A DNA stretch of 64,000 nt from NCBI RefSeq assembly GCF_014203355.1, contig NZ_JACHIR010000001.1, positions 2,110,038 through 2,174,037 of the forward strand, given 5' to 3'. The position numbers and the translations under genes were made by a program. Below the pieces are notes generated by a model. That model had not been told where the DNA came from. It worked only from the letters and a program-made list of their open reading frames with translations, and did not search any database. The number at the start of each line of letters is the position of its first letter. Within the stretch, counting starts at the first letter, position 1. Positions 8,381 to 17,445 of the stretch are shown in pieces. Source of the stretch: Kutzneria kofuensis. Its GTDB lineage: Bacteria; Actinomycetota; Actinomycetes; Mycobacteriales; Pseudonocardiaceae.

Positions 8381-10009
8381 TCAGCGTGAGCTGACGTCCC
8401 TCGTGACGTAGCCGTGTGCGGTGTCGATGTCACGGAAGTAGAACCGGCCGGTGTCGGCCAGCCCGCTCCACCGCTCGCTCGACTGACCGTCGGCATAGCT
8501 GAGCACGCCGTTCGTGCGGCCGAATCCGCCGCTGGTGTCGATGGTGTCGTCGCTCAGCGCGGGTGCGCCGCCGCCGACCGTCCACAAGCGACGTCCATGG
8601 TGGACGGTTGCGTCGATCCGGTAGTTGTTGTCGTCCACGATGTGCTGCGTGACGTCGGCCCTGAGCGTGAAGTCGAAGCCGTCGACGCGGCCGTTCGAAC
8701 CGTAGCTGCCGAGCGCCCGCTGGTCGGTGGTCTGCTTGCTGGCCGAGTCGGCGAGCGTGGTGGTGTTGTCGAAGGTCCACTGCCCGGACGAGTTCACCGG
8801 CACGATGCCGGCGGACGTGTGCAGCACGCCGGCGGTGTGCCAGGACCGGTTCACATGCGTGACGATCTTGTTGTCCAGGCCGGCGCCGGTCGTGGTGGTC
8901 TGCACGTCAGCCGCCGGCACGACGTCCTGGAGCAGGCTGCCGGTGACCCGCTTGACGTGCGGATCGGTCGTCGCGAACAGGTTACCGCCGAGCGTCCACA
9001 GGTCGACGATGCCGGGCGGCGGCACCAGCTGCACGGTGTGCGGCTTGCCGTCGGTCAGCTGCCCGATGAACGGGCTCAGGTCGATCGTGTACGGCAGCGT
9101 GACGATCGAGTCGATCGCGGTGATCGGCCGCCACAGCATCGGCGCCACGCCGCCGGTGTAGATCACCGGGTACGGCGACACCACACCCGCCGGCTTGCCG
9201 TCGACCGTCACCTCGACCTCGCGGTACGCGCCGCCACCGCACAGGCCCGCCGACGGATTGGCCTGCACCAGCGAGTTCGGCACGTTCGACCACCAGAACT
9301 CCTCGCAGCCGCCGCCCCGCGCGTAGATCTCCGCGGTCAGCTTCGCGGTGTTGGCCGGCACGGTCACCTGCGCGGTGTAGTTCTTGCCGTCGGACAGGTC
9401 CTGCCAGCCGGGCTTGGTCGCGTCGGCGGCCAGTGGCAGCACGGTGTCGGCCTGCTTCGGCGCGGGATGCGCGCGGTCGGCCTGGTAGTAGGTGACCGTG
9501 ACGGTGATGTCGTAGGGCCCGGTGTAGGTGTCGTTGACGACGTTGCCGAGGTCGACCACGAACGGCTGGGCCTGGTGCAGCAGCGGCGCGAACTCGGTGA
9601 TGTCGCGGTCGAAGCTCCACGTGATGCCGGACGGGTCCGGCTCGGGCGTGGAGGTCCGCAGCACCTCGGCGCCGCCGATCCACAGCCCGGCGAGCCGGTC
9701 GTACTGGCGGCCCTGGCTCTTGCCGGTCCAGCTCAGCACCACCTTCGTCCACGGCCCGGCGCACGCGGCCGGCGGCGTGAGCGTGCCGACGTAGGGCTGG
9801 CCGTAGGAGTTGGCGAACACGTGATGCATGGCGGTGACCGTGCAGTGCGGGGTCGGCGGTCTGCTGACCGGCGGCAGCGCGGTCAACGGATCCTGGTAGT
9901 CGGTGACGACGCGATCGGCGGCGCTCGCGGGCGCGGCGGTCACCACGCCGAGCGCGGCGACGCCAAGCAGCGGTATGACTGCGAGCAGAGCGGTGAGATG
10001 TCGGCGCAC
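8381..10009 (-). CDS. Secreted peptide-N4-(N-acetyl-beta-glucosaminyl)asparagine amidase A (PNGase A)-like protein
   Basis: 542-residue exported protein with a classic signal peptide (positively charged MRRH, hydrophobic core, ASA cleavage after about residue 30). The mature part resembles the plant-type PNGase A family. Landmarks are [62 protein letters not shown] and [13 protein letters not shown]. PNGase A removes N-glycans from glycopeptides by hydrolysing the glycosylasparagine bond. It is divergent from a secreted GH3 enzyme, which suggests a shared role in scavenging plant or fungal glycans. GTG start at 10009. Activity towards N-glycans is inferred from the family, not shown. Confidence 0.85.
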   Translation of the reverse strand: MRRHLTALLAVIPLLGVAALGVVTAAPASAADRVVTDYQDPLTALPPVSRPPTPHCTVTAMHHVFANSYGQPYVGTLTPPAACAGPWTKVVLSWTGKSQGRQYDRLAGLWIGGAEVLRTSTPEPDPSGITWSFDRDITEFAPLLHQAQPFVVDLGNVVNDTYTGPYDITVTVTYYQADRAHPAPKQADTVLPLAADATKPGWQDLSDGKNYTAQVTVPANTAKLTAEIYARGGGCEEFWWSNVPNSLVQANPSAGLCGGGAYREVEVTVDGKPAGVVSPYPVIYTGGVAPMLWRPITAIDSIVTLPYTIDLSPFIGQLTDGKPHTVQLVPPPGIVDLWTLGGNLFATTDPHVKRVTGSLLQDVVPAADVQTTTTGAGLDNKIVTHVNRSWHTAGVLHTSAGIVPVNSSGQWTFDNTTTLADSASKQTTDQRALGSYGSNGRVDGFDFTLRADVTQHIVDDNNYRIDATVHHGRRLWTVGGGAPALSDDTIDTSGGFGRTNGVLSYADGQSSERWSGLADTGRFYFRDIDTAHGYVTRDVSSR

Positions 10010-10399
10010 GTCCGGACGCTAGCGCCCGGCCGAGTGTTCGCGTGACCCCCCGGACGGCGGTAATCGTTCACAACCATGGACGTCCCGGCCGAGGCCAGTT
10101 CACATCCGTGACCAGATGCTGGGACGTACAGGCTTCGCGGCCGATCGCGCACTGAGCTGCGGAAATCCGCCGCCTCACGGCAGCGCTGGGAGCCCGCCGT
10201 GTGACGATCACACGGGTTGTCCGAACCGGCACGTGGCAGGGAAAGTCCTTGGCAGCACTGAAAAATCTCTGAAACACGTCACTGTGCGTGCCCAGATCCC
10301 GGGATGGGAGCGCTTCCAAATCCCCCGATCGGCGCTACTGGTCACGGCCCTTCTCGGACAAAGGTGACAACTGCGTTACCAGCTACAACAGGAGGCACA
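10010..10399. other. 390-bp divergent intergenic region between the PNGase-like and GH3 genes
   Basis: Non-coding by appearance. It must hold promoters for both divergent secreted enzymes. The only strong element I see is the CebR-like site at 10305-10318. No RNA gene or long repeat is evident. Confidence 0.7.
10305..10318 (+). promoter_or_regulatory. CebR-like LacI-family operator upstream of the GH3 gene
   Basis: TGGGAGCGCTTCCA differs at one position from the established CebR operator TGGGAGCGCTCCCA, which represses cellulose/cellobiose utilisation genes in streptomycetes until cello-oligosaccharide is present. It lies 82 bases before the GTG of a beta-glucosidase-type gene, exactly the context expected. 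No cebR-like gene is in the window. Confidence 0.8.
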
Positions 10400-12715
10400 G
10401 TGGCCCGAATCCGCCCCGGTTTGCGCGCCGCCCTCGCGGTGTCCGCGGTCATCGCGCTGACCACCGCGCTGGCCCAGTCCAGCAGCCAGGCGTCCCCCAG
10501 TGGGCCGGCCGGCTCCGACGATCACGGCAGACCCCTCTACCTCAACCCCGCGGTACCCAGCCAGTACCGCGTGAACGACCTGCTGCGCCGGATGACGCTG
10601 GCCGAGAAGGTCGGCCAGATGGCGCAGATCCGAGTGGGCAAGCTCCGCGGCGACTGCAACTACGCGAACGGCCCGCTGACGCCGTCCTGCGAACAACAGG
10701 TGCTGGTGGACGCCCACGTCGGCTCCATCCTGTCCGGCGGCGGCGACTACCCGGTCGACAACACCGCCAAGGGCTGGGCGCAGATGACCAACGGCATCCA
10801 GCACTACGCCCTGGACAACAACCGGCTCAAGATCCCCGTGCTGTACGGGGCCGACGGCGTGCACGGCGACAACAACCTCGTCACCGCGACGATGTTCCCG
10901 CAGCAGATCGGCGTCGGCGCCACCTGGGACCCGGCGCTGGCCGAGAAGATGGGCGAGTCGACCTCGGCGACGATGCGCGCGACCGGCGTGTTCTGGGACT
11001 TCGCGCCCGTCTCCGACATCTCCCGCGACACCCGCTGGGGCCGCTACTACGAGACCCTGAGCGAGGACCCGCAGCTCGCCGGCGCCCTGGCCGGCTCGCT
11101 CGTCACCGGCCTGCAGGCCTACGACGGCAAGGGCGCGACCGCCAGGCTCGCCGCCACCGCCAAGCACTTCGCCGGCTACTCGCAGCCGAGCAACGGCCAC
11201 GACCGGGTGCCCGCGCAGATCCCCGTGCGTGAGCTGCAGGACGTGTTCCTGCCGGCGTTCCAGCCGCAGATCGACGCCGGCGTGAAGACCGCCATGGCCA
11301 ACTCCGGCGCCGTCAACGGCGTCCCCGTGCACGCCTCGAAGTTCATGCTGAACACCGAACTGCGGCAGCGCATGGGCTTCAGCGGCGTCACGGTCAGCGA
11401 CTGGTCCGACATGGCCAGCCTGGTCACCAAGTACCACATGGCGCCCGACTACCCGACCGCCGTCGCGATGAGCGTGAACGCGGGCGTGGACATGGCCATG
11501 GAGCCCTCCGACGCCGCCGGCTACACCAAGGCGCTGATCGACGACGTCCACAACGGACTGATCAGCCAGCACCGGATCGACGAGGCCGTCGGGCGGATCC
11601 TCAAGCTCAAGTTCGACCTCGGCCTGTTCGAGAAGCCGTTCGTCGACGAGAACGCCGCCGGCGGCATCGTCAACGGCGCCGGCGTCGACCTCGCGCGGCA
11701 GGCCGCCACCGAGTCGACCGTGTTGCTGCGCAACGACAACAAGACACTGCCGCTGTCCACCGGCGTGCACAAGATCGTCGTCGCCGGCGACAGCGCCGAC
11801 AACCCGGCCCAGCAGTTCGGCGGCTGGACCGTGAACTGGCAGGGCATCGACCCCAACGGCCCCACACCTCCGGTTGTCACACCGCTGCAGGGCATCAAGG
11901 AAGCCCTGCCGAACGCCACCGTGGTCGGCGCGACCGACCAGACCGCCGTCGCCCAGGCGGCCGACGCCGACGCGGTTGTGGTGGTGCTGGGCGAGAAGGC
12001 CGGCGCCGAGGGCACCAACGACAAGGAGAACCCGACGCTGACCGCCGCGCAGCAGTCCCTGGTGGACTCGCTCAACGCGACCGGCAAGCCCGTGGTCGTC
12101 GTGCTGATGACCGGCCGGCCGCTGGTGCTCGGCTCCGTGTCGACCGCGCCGACGCTGCTGCAGGCATGGCTGCCCGGCTCCGAGGGCGGGCACGCGCTGG
12201 CCGACATCCTGTTCGGCAAGGCCAACCCCAGCGGCAAGCTGCCCGTGTCGTGGCCGAAGACCGTCGGCGACCTGCCGATGTCCTACGACCAGCTGCCCGG
12301 CACCAACGGCGGCGCCAGCTCCGGCTACGACCCGCTGTTCCCGTTCGGCTACGGCCTGTCGTACACGACGTTCAGCACCGCCACGCCGACCCTGAGCGCC
12401 GCCACCGTGCGGGCCGACGGCAAGGAGACGGTGTCGGTGACGGTGACCAACACCGGCGCGGTCGCCGGCAGCACGGTCGTGCCGGTGTACGTGCACCAGC
12501 CGGTCAGCCAGGTGCTCGTGCCGGACAAGCGACTCGTCGGCTTCACCCGCGTGGACCTGAAGCCCGGTGAGTCGAAGACGGTGCAGGTCGAGTTCGACGT
12601 CAGCAAGCTCGCCGTGACCGTCGGGGACGTCGACGCCGACGGCAAGCGTGAGGTGGAGAAGGGCGCGTACGCCGTGGTCGTGGGCACCGCGCAGGCGCCG
12701 TTCACGGTGCGTTAG
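10400..12715 (+). CDS. Secreted glycoside hydrolase family 3 beta-glucosidase/exo-beta-glucanase
   Basis: 771 residues. A signal peptide (RIRPGLRAALAVSAVIALTTALAQSSSQAS) leads into a GH3 N-terminal barrel with VLYGADGVHGDN, ARLAATAKHFAGYSQPSNGHDR and GFSGVTVSDWSDM. Asp334 in SDW is the expected catalytic nucleophile. A GH3 C-terminal domain (STVLLRNDNKTLPLS onward, with a WLPGSEGGHALADILFGKANPSGKLPVSWPK stretch) and a fibronectin type III-like C terminus follow. It should release glucose from beta-1,3/1,4-glucan or cello-oligosaccharides outside the cell. The GTG at 10400 is chosen because AGGAGG lies 6 bases upstream and the signal peptide starts there. A CebR-like site upstream predicts induction by cello-oligosaccharides. 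Confidence 0.95.
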   Translation: MARIRPGLRAALAVSAVIALTTALAQSSSQASPSGPAGSDDHGRPLYLNPAVPSQYRVNDLLRRMTLAEKVGQMAQIRVGKLRGDCNYANGPLTPSCEQQVLVDAHVGSILSGGGDYPVDNTAKGWAQMTNGIQHYALDNNRLKIPVLYGADGVHGDNNLVTATMFPQQIGVGATWDPALAEKMGESTSATMRATGVFWDFAPVSDISRDTRWGRYYETLSEDPQLAGALAGSLVTGLQAYDGKGATARLAATAKHFAGYSQPSNGHDRVPAQIPVRELQDVFLPAFQPQIDAGVKTAMANSGAVNGVPVHASKFMLNTELRQRMGFSGVTVSDWSDMASLVTKYHMAPDYPTAVAMSVNAGVDMAMEPSDAAGYTKALIDDVHNGLISQHRIDEAVGRILKLKFDLGLFEKPFVDENAAGGIVNGAGVDLARQAATESTVLLRNDNKTLPLSTGVHKIVVAGDSADNPAQQFGGWTVNWQGIDPNGPTPPVVTPLQGIKEALPNATVVGATDQTAVAQAADADAVVVVLGEKAGAEGTNDKENPTLTAAQQSLVDSLNATGKPVVVVLMTGRPLVLGSVSTAPTLLQAWLPGSEGGHALADILFGKANPSGKLPVSWPKTVGDLPMSYDQLPGTNGGASSGYDPLFPFGYGLSYTTFSTATPTLSAATVRADGKETVSVTVTNTGAVAGSTVVPVYVHQPVSQVLVPDKRLVGFTRVDLKPGESKTVQVEFDVSKLAVTVGDVDADGKREVEKGAYAVVVGTAQAPFTVR

Positions 12716-12718
12716 ACT
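12713..12718 (+). promoter_or_regulatory. Putative -10 element (TAGACT) for rpsT
   Basis: TAGACT overlaps the stop codon of the GH3 gene and matches the -10 pattern seen at several other starts in this window. It would give an rpsT leader of about 105 bases. No clear -35 is visible. Confidence 0.45.
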
Positions 12719-12831
12719 GGCTGCTCGTGTCGTGCGGCGTTCCGCCGTGGAGGAAGACCTGGTGCTGGGACAGATCGGGTGCCGTGTGAAGTGCGACACG
12801 ACCAAGCCGTAGTGAACTGAGAGGTAGACGC

Positions 12832-13095
12832 GTGGCGAACATCAAGTCGCAGCAGAAGCGGATCAAGACCAACGAGGCCGCCCGCCTGCGCAACAAGGCG
12901 GTCAAGTCCGGTGTGAAGACCGCCATCCGCAAGGTCCGCGAGGCCGTCGCCGCCGGCGACAAGGACAAGGCTCTCGAGCTGGCCCGTGCCGCCTCTCGCA
13001 GCCTGGACAAGGCCGCCAGCAAGGGTGTCATCCACCCCAACCAGGCCGCCAACAAGAAGTCCGCGCTCGCCCTGGCCGTGAACAAGATCGGCTGA
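12832..13095 (+). CDS. rpsT: 30S ribosomal protein S20
   Basis: 87-residue basic protein with the family's N terminus ([34 protein letters not shown]) and C terminus ([23 protein letters not shown]). It binds 16S rRNA early in assembly of the small subunit. The GTG start follows GAGAGGTAGAC. Lying near holA, though on the opposite strand, is the standard actinobacterial arrangement. A perfect 14-bp hairpin follows the stop. Confidence 0.98.
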   Translation: MANIKSQQKRIKTNEAARLRNKAVKSGVKTAIRKVREAVAAGDKDKALELARAASRSLDKAASKGVIHPNQAANKKSALALAVNKIG

Positions 13096-13113
13096 GCACG
13101 CTTCTTCAGCGCC

Positions 13114-13145
13114 AACGCCCTGCCCGCTTCCGCGGGCAGGGCGTT
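13114..13145 (+). terminator. Hairpin terminator after rpsT
   Basis: Arms 13114-13127 (AACGCCCTGCCCGC) and 13132-13145 are a perfect 14-bp stem with a TTCC loop. It sits 19 bases after the rpsT stop and just before the convergent hydrolase gene ends, so it may serve both strands. Confidence 0.85.
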
Positions 13146-13173
13146 CTGCTGTCCGGCTACTTCGTGTGTCCGG

Positions 13174-15849
13174 CTACTTCGCGGTCACCGTGCCGGTCAG
13201 CACGGTGTCCAGGGGCAGCTCCTGCGGGTAGGCCCCGACGTGCAGCGCGACATGCTTGTCCGCGCCCTGGCCGCCGGTGGCCACGGTCTGGAGCACCACG
13301 TCGCCGCTGACGGCCCCGGCCGCGATTCGCCCGTCCAGCACGAGCTGGCTCAGGGTCGACAGCGGCCGTGACGGCTGCGGATCGATTCCCCACGACCTCA
13401 GCCAGGCCGGGTCCACGTCCGTGGTCGACAGCTCGGGGCCGGTCGCCGGCGCCACGAACGGGCCGAAGACGAAGATGTCCGCGTCGGCCGCCTCGGACAG
13501 CGTCACGTGCCACGTCAAGGCCCCGCCCGCAGCCACCGACGACGTCGGCGTCACGGTGATGGTGGGCGCCGGGTCGTCGTTGGTCACCAGCACACCGCCC
13601 TGGTAGGACCCCACGACCGTGCCCTTGGCCGCCTTGATCTCCGCGCCGACCAGGTAGTTCGCGCTCCAACGGGTGTTCCCGACCACGGTCGTGGACAGGT
13701 CGACCGTGTGCTGCCCGGGCGCGAGCGTCAACGCCTCCTCGGTCCACGTCCGCCCGGTCGAGTCACTGCGGAACAGCTTCAGCACACCGCCCGCGTCGCC
13801 GGTCACGGTCACCGGGACCTGGTAGTTCTTCGAACCCGAATCGCCTTCCGGCGCCGTCACCCGACCGAGGTCGACCCGGGTCAGCTTGGCCGGATCCGGG
13901 TCCGGCAGGCCAGGACGCCAGCCGTGGGCGTCGAGCAGCCAGGCCTCACCACTGGTGGTCGACGGGACCAGTTCGAGCTTGGCCACCTGCAGCACCGGCG
14001 GCACCGGGACGCGCACCTCCTGGGCCCAGTACGACATCGTGCGATCCGCGCCGGGCAGGCCGTTCAGCGTCACCTTGCCGAGCTTGGTCCGCCTGCCGCT
14101 GCCGTCCGTGGCCGCCACCTCGAAGGACGTGCCCGTGGAGTTCTCCGGGACGATCACCCGCAGCGCCAGGGACTGCTCCCCGAGCAGCCACACCGGGCGC
14201 GGTGGCTCGATCACCGCCGCGGTTCCCGCGGCCGACCAGCGCACGTCCACCGCGGACCGGCCGGCCTCGGTGGGAGCCGCGGTGAACGACACCGTGTGCG
14301 GCGACTTGTACTGGTCGGCTCCGGCCAGGCAGGCCGTGGCGGCGTTGATCTCGTCACACAGCTTGCCGCTACCGGTGATCTTGGTGGACTGGTCCGGCAC
14401 CACCACCGGCGTCCGGTCGCCGCCCAGGGCGTGGCTGAGCACCCGGGCCGGATCGGCCGACGGCGCCCGCACGCCGGAACCGTCCAGCAGCGGCTGCACC
14501 CGAAGCTCGTGGTCCACGAACAGATGCGCGGCCGCGGCGACATAGGTCGCACCGACCGCACGCTGCTGGGCGGCGGTCAGCCGCGCCGGCTGGCCGGGGT
14601 CGCAGAGCGGGTTGGGGGTGTCGCCGGGAAAATAGTCGTCCACGGACGGGGCCGCCGACTCGCCCGGAGTCCACTCGACGTTGAAGAAGTTGTGGTTCGC
14701 CCCCGCGATGTACAGGGCGCTGTGCAGCGCCTTGCCGCGGCTGACGCCCCGCGTCGAGTCGATGTACTGCTGCCCCTGAAGATTGGACACGTCCCCGTCG
14801 CACGCCGGCAGGAAGGTCACCGACGGCACGTCCGGCGTGGGGTTCTGGCCGAAGATGGTCGGGGCGATGAACACGTTGCCGCGGATCGTCCAGCGGACCG
14901 GGCCCGAGTAGCCCGAGTCGAACGGCGGCGGGGCCAGGCTGTCCAACGCCGCCTGGTTGACGCCTTCGCCGCCGCGGGAGTGGCCGACCAGCAGGACCTT
15001 CGACATGTCCGCCACCGGCGCGTCCCGCACGATCTGCGGCGCCGAGGCCCGGCCCGCGCCGGCCCAGTCCGCCCAGTGCGCGAGATGCAGTCGCACCAGC
15101 GAAGAGCGGGCCTGCGCGCCGCCGTCCTCGGCCTGGAAGTCCAAGGCGTTGATGGCGTCCGCCGAGACGGAGACCGTGTCGTATCCCTGCGACGCCAACA
15201 ACTGCTGGGTCTGCAGATAGCCGCGATAACTCGGCACCATCAGCGTTCCGGCCGGGCACGGCCAGGTGAAGGGCTGGTCAGCGGGGTTGTTCGGGTTGTA
15301 GCAGGATCCGTGCCGGCCGTGCAGGAACAACACCAGCGGGCGGTTTCCCGGCGCGTTCCTCGGCGCCACGACGACGGCCTGCATCTCGATCGGCCCGTCG
15401 AGTCCGGGCAGCCGAACCGGGTCGAGGGCGTACTCACCCGTGACCGTCTGGTACGGCCCCGGAGTACCCGGATCGGCCACACCCTTGGGCAGCAGCGGCG
15501 GCAGGGCGGCGGGCGCCTGGTTGGCCCGGAACTTCGGGTCGGGGGCGTCCAACCGGCGCCCGCCGGCCCGGACCTCCACCTTGCCGAGGTCGCCCAGTGC
15601 CTTGCCGGGCAACGAGAACGTCCTGCCGTCGCGGGACGACCTGGCCCGGCCGAGCAGTTTGCCGTCGGACCAGAACTCCACCGCCGCGTCGCCCGACATC
15701 GGCTTCGCCGACGTCCAGGCCACCTGGCCGTCCACCACCCGCCAACCCGATCCGGCCGGCTTCGGCGGGGCGCTCGGCTGCCCGACGGCGGTCGGTCCCA
15801 ACACGACCGCCATGCACACCGCCGACAACAAAGGTAAGAGCTTGCGCAT
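13174..15849 (-). CDS. Large secreted alpha/beta-hydrolase-fold protein
   Basis: 891 residues with a signal peptide (MRKLLPLLSAVCMAVVLGPTAVG). An N-terminal beta region precedes an alpha/beta-hydrolase core with the oxyanion segment VLFLHGRHGSC (about residue 175) and a nucleophile elbow GHSRGGEG with Ser at about residue 292. A cutinase/BAAT-like arrangement is possible. The remaining 500 residues are beta-rich and lack recognised catalytic motifs, and may bind carbohydrate or cell-surface material. The ATG has GAGGTCGA just upstream. The family is known from actinobacteria but the substrate is not. It splits the usual rpsT-holA neighbourhood. Confidence 0.75.
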   Translation of the reverse strand: MRKLLPLLSAVCMAVVLGPTAVGQPSAPPKPAGSGWRVVDGQVAWTSAKPMSGDAAVEFWSDGKLLGRARSSRDGRTFSLPGKALGDLGKVEVRAGGRRLDAPDPKFRANQAPAALPPLLPKGVADPGTPGPYQTVTGEYALDPVRLPGLDGPIEMQAVVVAPRNAPGNRPLVLFLHGRHGSCYNPNNPADQPFTWPCPAGTLMVPSYRGYLQTQQLLASQGYDTVSVSADAINALDFQAEDGGAQARSSLVRLHLAHWADWAGAGRASAPQIVRDAPVADMSKVLLVGHSRGGEGVNQAALDSLAPPPFDSGYSGPVRWTIRGNVFIAPTIFGQNPTPDVPSVTFLPACDGDVSNLQGQQYIDSTRGVSRGKALHSALYIAGANHNFFNVEWTPGESAAPSVDDYFPGDTPNPLCDPGQPARLTAAQQRAVGATYVAAAAHLFVDHELRVQPLLDGSGVRAPSADPARVLSHALGGDRTPVVVPDQSTKITGSGKLCDEINAATACLAGADQYKSPHTVSFTAAPTEAGRSAVDVRWSAAGTAAVIEPPRPVWLLGEQSLALRVIVPENSTGTSFEVAATDGSGRRTKLGKVTLNGLPGADRTMSYWAQEVRVPVPPVLQVAKLELVPSTTSGEAWLLDAHGWRPGLPDPDPAKLTRVDLGRVTAPEGDSGSKNYQVPVTVTGDAGGVLKLFRSDSTGRTWTEEALTLAPGQHTVDLSTTVVGNTRWSANYLVGAEIKAAKGTVVGSYQGGVLVTNDDPAPTITVTPTSSVAAGGALTWHVTLSEAADADIFVFGPFVAPATGPELSTTDVDPAWLRSWGIDPQPSRPLSTLSQLVLDGRIAAGAVSGDVVLQTVATGGQGADKHVALHVGAYPQELPLDTVLTGTVTAK

Positions 15850-16241
15850 TCGACCTCTATCTACGGTCGCGGCCCCCGCCCGGCCCTACCATTCCCCCAG
15901 ACGGACCACATGGGCCTGGAAAGTCACCTGTGTACGATCACTGCACGTACGCGTAGGCAGTGATTTCAAAGCCGCGAAAGCGTATGAGAGTTCGTCACCT
16001 TCGCCCAGCGAATTGCACGAAGGCCCCGGATCGGCTTCCCGAACCGCCGAAACAGAACTCAATTCCGGTCAGGGCTTGGCCTTCAATGCCCCCGCGCCCG
16101 GCAATCGCCGATGACTGGCCGTAACAGGAGAGGCCGACCGCGAGACACGCCCTCGTGGCGGCGCACCCACACCGGCCCCGCGCCGCCCGTTTCGACCACC
16201 GCACCTGGAGTCGGCGAGGCCACCACAACACACCAGTGGCG
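15850..16241. other. 392-bp intergenic region upstream of the secreted hydrolase
   Basis: No convincing gene. It contains an 8-bp inverted repeat, ATCACTGC (15937-15944) and GCAGTGAT (15957-15964), 88-115 bases upstream of the hydrolase start, which could be an operator for that minus-strand gene. The remainder shows no terminator or RNA that I can recognise. Confidence 0.5.
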
Positions 16242-17213
16242 TCAGCCCATCTGGTGCGCCGCAACCACCTTCAACACCGCCCGCTCCAACGCGTAGTCCG
16301 CGTCGGCGGCCACGCCCTTCACATCGGCGTTCAGCGCCGCCACGACCTGCATCGCCTCGGCCAGGCCGGCCGGCGTCCAGCCGCGGGCCTGGCCCTGCGC
16401 CCGCTTCACCTTCCACGGCGGCATGCCCAGATCGCCGGCCATGCGGAACGGGTCGCCCCGGCCGGCGGAGGCCACCTTCGCCACGGTGCGCACCCCCTCG
16501 GCCAATGCGTCGGCCACGAGCACGTGCGGCACGCCGAGCTGCATCGCCCAGCGCAGCGCCTCCATCGCGCCGGCCCGATCCCCCACTACGGCCAGATCCG
16601 CCACGGCGAAGCCGGTCACCTCGGCCTTGCCCTGGTGGTAGCGGCGGACCGCGGCCTCGTCGACCTTGCCGTCATTGTCAGTGACCAGCTGCGAGGCGGC
16701 GGCGGCCAGCTCCCGCAGGTCGGTGCCGACGGTCTCGATCAGCGCGGCCAGCCCGGCGGGATCGATCTTGCCGCCGGCCCGCTTCACCTCGTCGCGGACG
16801 AACGCGTCCCGGTCGGCCGGCTTGGTGATCTTGGAGCACTCCACCACCACGGCGCCGGCCTTCTTCAGCGCGCCCGGCAGGTCCTTGGCCACCTTCGCCC
16901 GGCCGCCGCCGGTGTGCAGCACGATCAGCACGATGCCGTCGGCCGGCTCCTTGGCGTAGGCGAGGACGGCGTCGGCGACCTCCTTGCCGACCTCCTGCGC
17001 GCCCTCCAGCACCACCACCCGCCCCTCGGCGAACAGCGACGGGCTGAGCAGCTCGGCCAGCTCCGGCGGGGTGAGGTCAGTCACCCGCACACGCGTCAGA
17101 TCGGCCTGCGGATCGGCCTTGCGCGCCGTGGCCAGCGCGGCCCGCACGGCCCGTTCGACCAGCAGTTCCTCGTCGCCGAGCACGAGCAGCAGCGGTTCGG
17201 GGGCGGCACTCAC
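16242..17213 (-). CDS. holA: DNA polymerase III subunit delta
   Basis: 323-residue clamp-loader subunit that opens the beta sliding clamp. It has the HolA pattern LLLVLGDEELLVERAV at the N terminus, PSLFAEGRVVVLEGAQE, then a helical domain ending in DVKGVAADADYALERAVLKVVAAHQMG. The GTG at 17213 is preceded by GGAAGGAT. In other actinobacteria it lies directly downstream of comEC; here thrC and a PotD-like gene intervene, both on the opposite strand. Confidence 0.95.
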   Translation of the reverse strand: MSAAPEPLLLVLGDEELLVERAVRAALATARKADPQADLTRVRVTDLTPPELAELLSPSLFAEGRVVVLEGAQEVGKEVADAVLAYAKEPADGIVLIVLHTGGGRAKVAKDLPGALKKAGAVVVECSKITKPADRDAFVRDEVKRAGGKIDPAGLAALIETVGTDLRELAAAASQLVTDNDGKVDEAAVRRYHQGKAEVTGFAVADLAVVGDRAGAMEALRWAMQLGVPHVLVADALAEGVRTVAKVASAGRGDPFRMAGDLGMPPWKVKRAQGQARGWTPAGLAEAMQVVAALNADVKGVAADADYALERAVLKVVAAHQMG

Positions 17214-17324
17214 GCCGTCATCCTTCCACGTCCCCCTGACAGCCCCGCCGGTCCCGCATCGTGGGCCACGGAGTGGCGACCCCGCGTCGCATTGCCGTAC
17301 CGTGCAGGTCACAACTGAACACCG

Positions 17325-17433
17325 CTCATCCAGAGGGGCAGAGGGAACGGCCCGACGAAGCCCCGGCAACCGGCGACGCATCTCCACGCGTCGATCACGG
17401 TGCCAATTCCGACCCACACGTGGGAAAGATGAG
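17325..17433 (+). ncRNA. SAM-I (S-box) riboswitch upstream of thrC
   Basis: The leader has the conserved S-box core in order: P1 5' strand CTCATC (17325-17330); AGAGGGGCAGAGGGA; ACGGCCCGACGAAGCCCCGGCAACC; GGTGCCAATTCC; GGGAAAGATGAG, whose GATGAG (17428-17433) closes P1. S-boxes bind S-adenosylmethionine. The closing P1 strand shares bases with the thrC SD sequence (GAGGAG, 17431-17436), so ligand-bound P1 should block ribosome access, a translational mode. It makes sense at the threonine/methionine branch point, where ThrC competes for O-phosphohomoserine. Confidence 0.95.
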
Positions 17434-17445
17434 GAGATACCTCCC

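Noticed and set aside
12716-12831. tRNA or small RNA gene between the GH3 gene and rpsT
   Set aside because: No cloverleaf or T-loop sequence; best read as the rpsT 5' leader.
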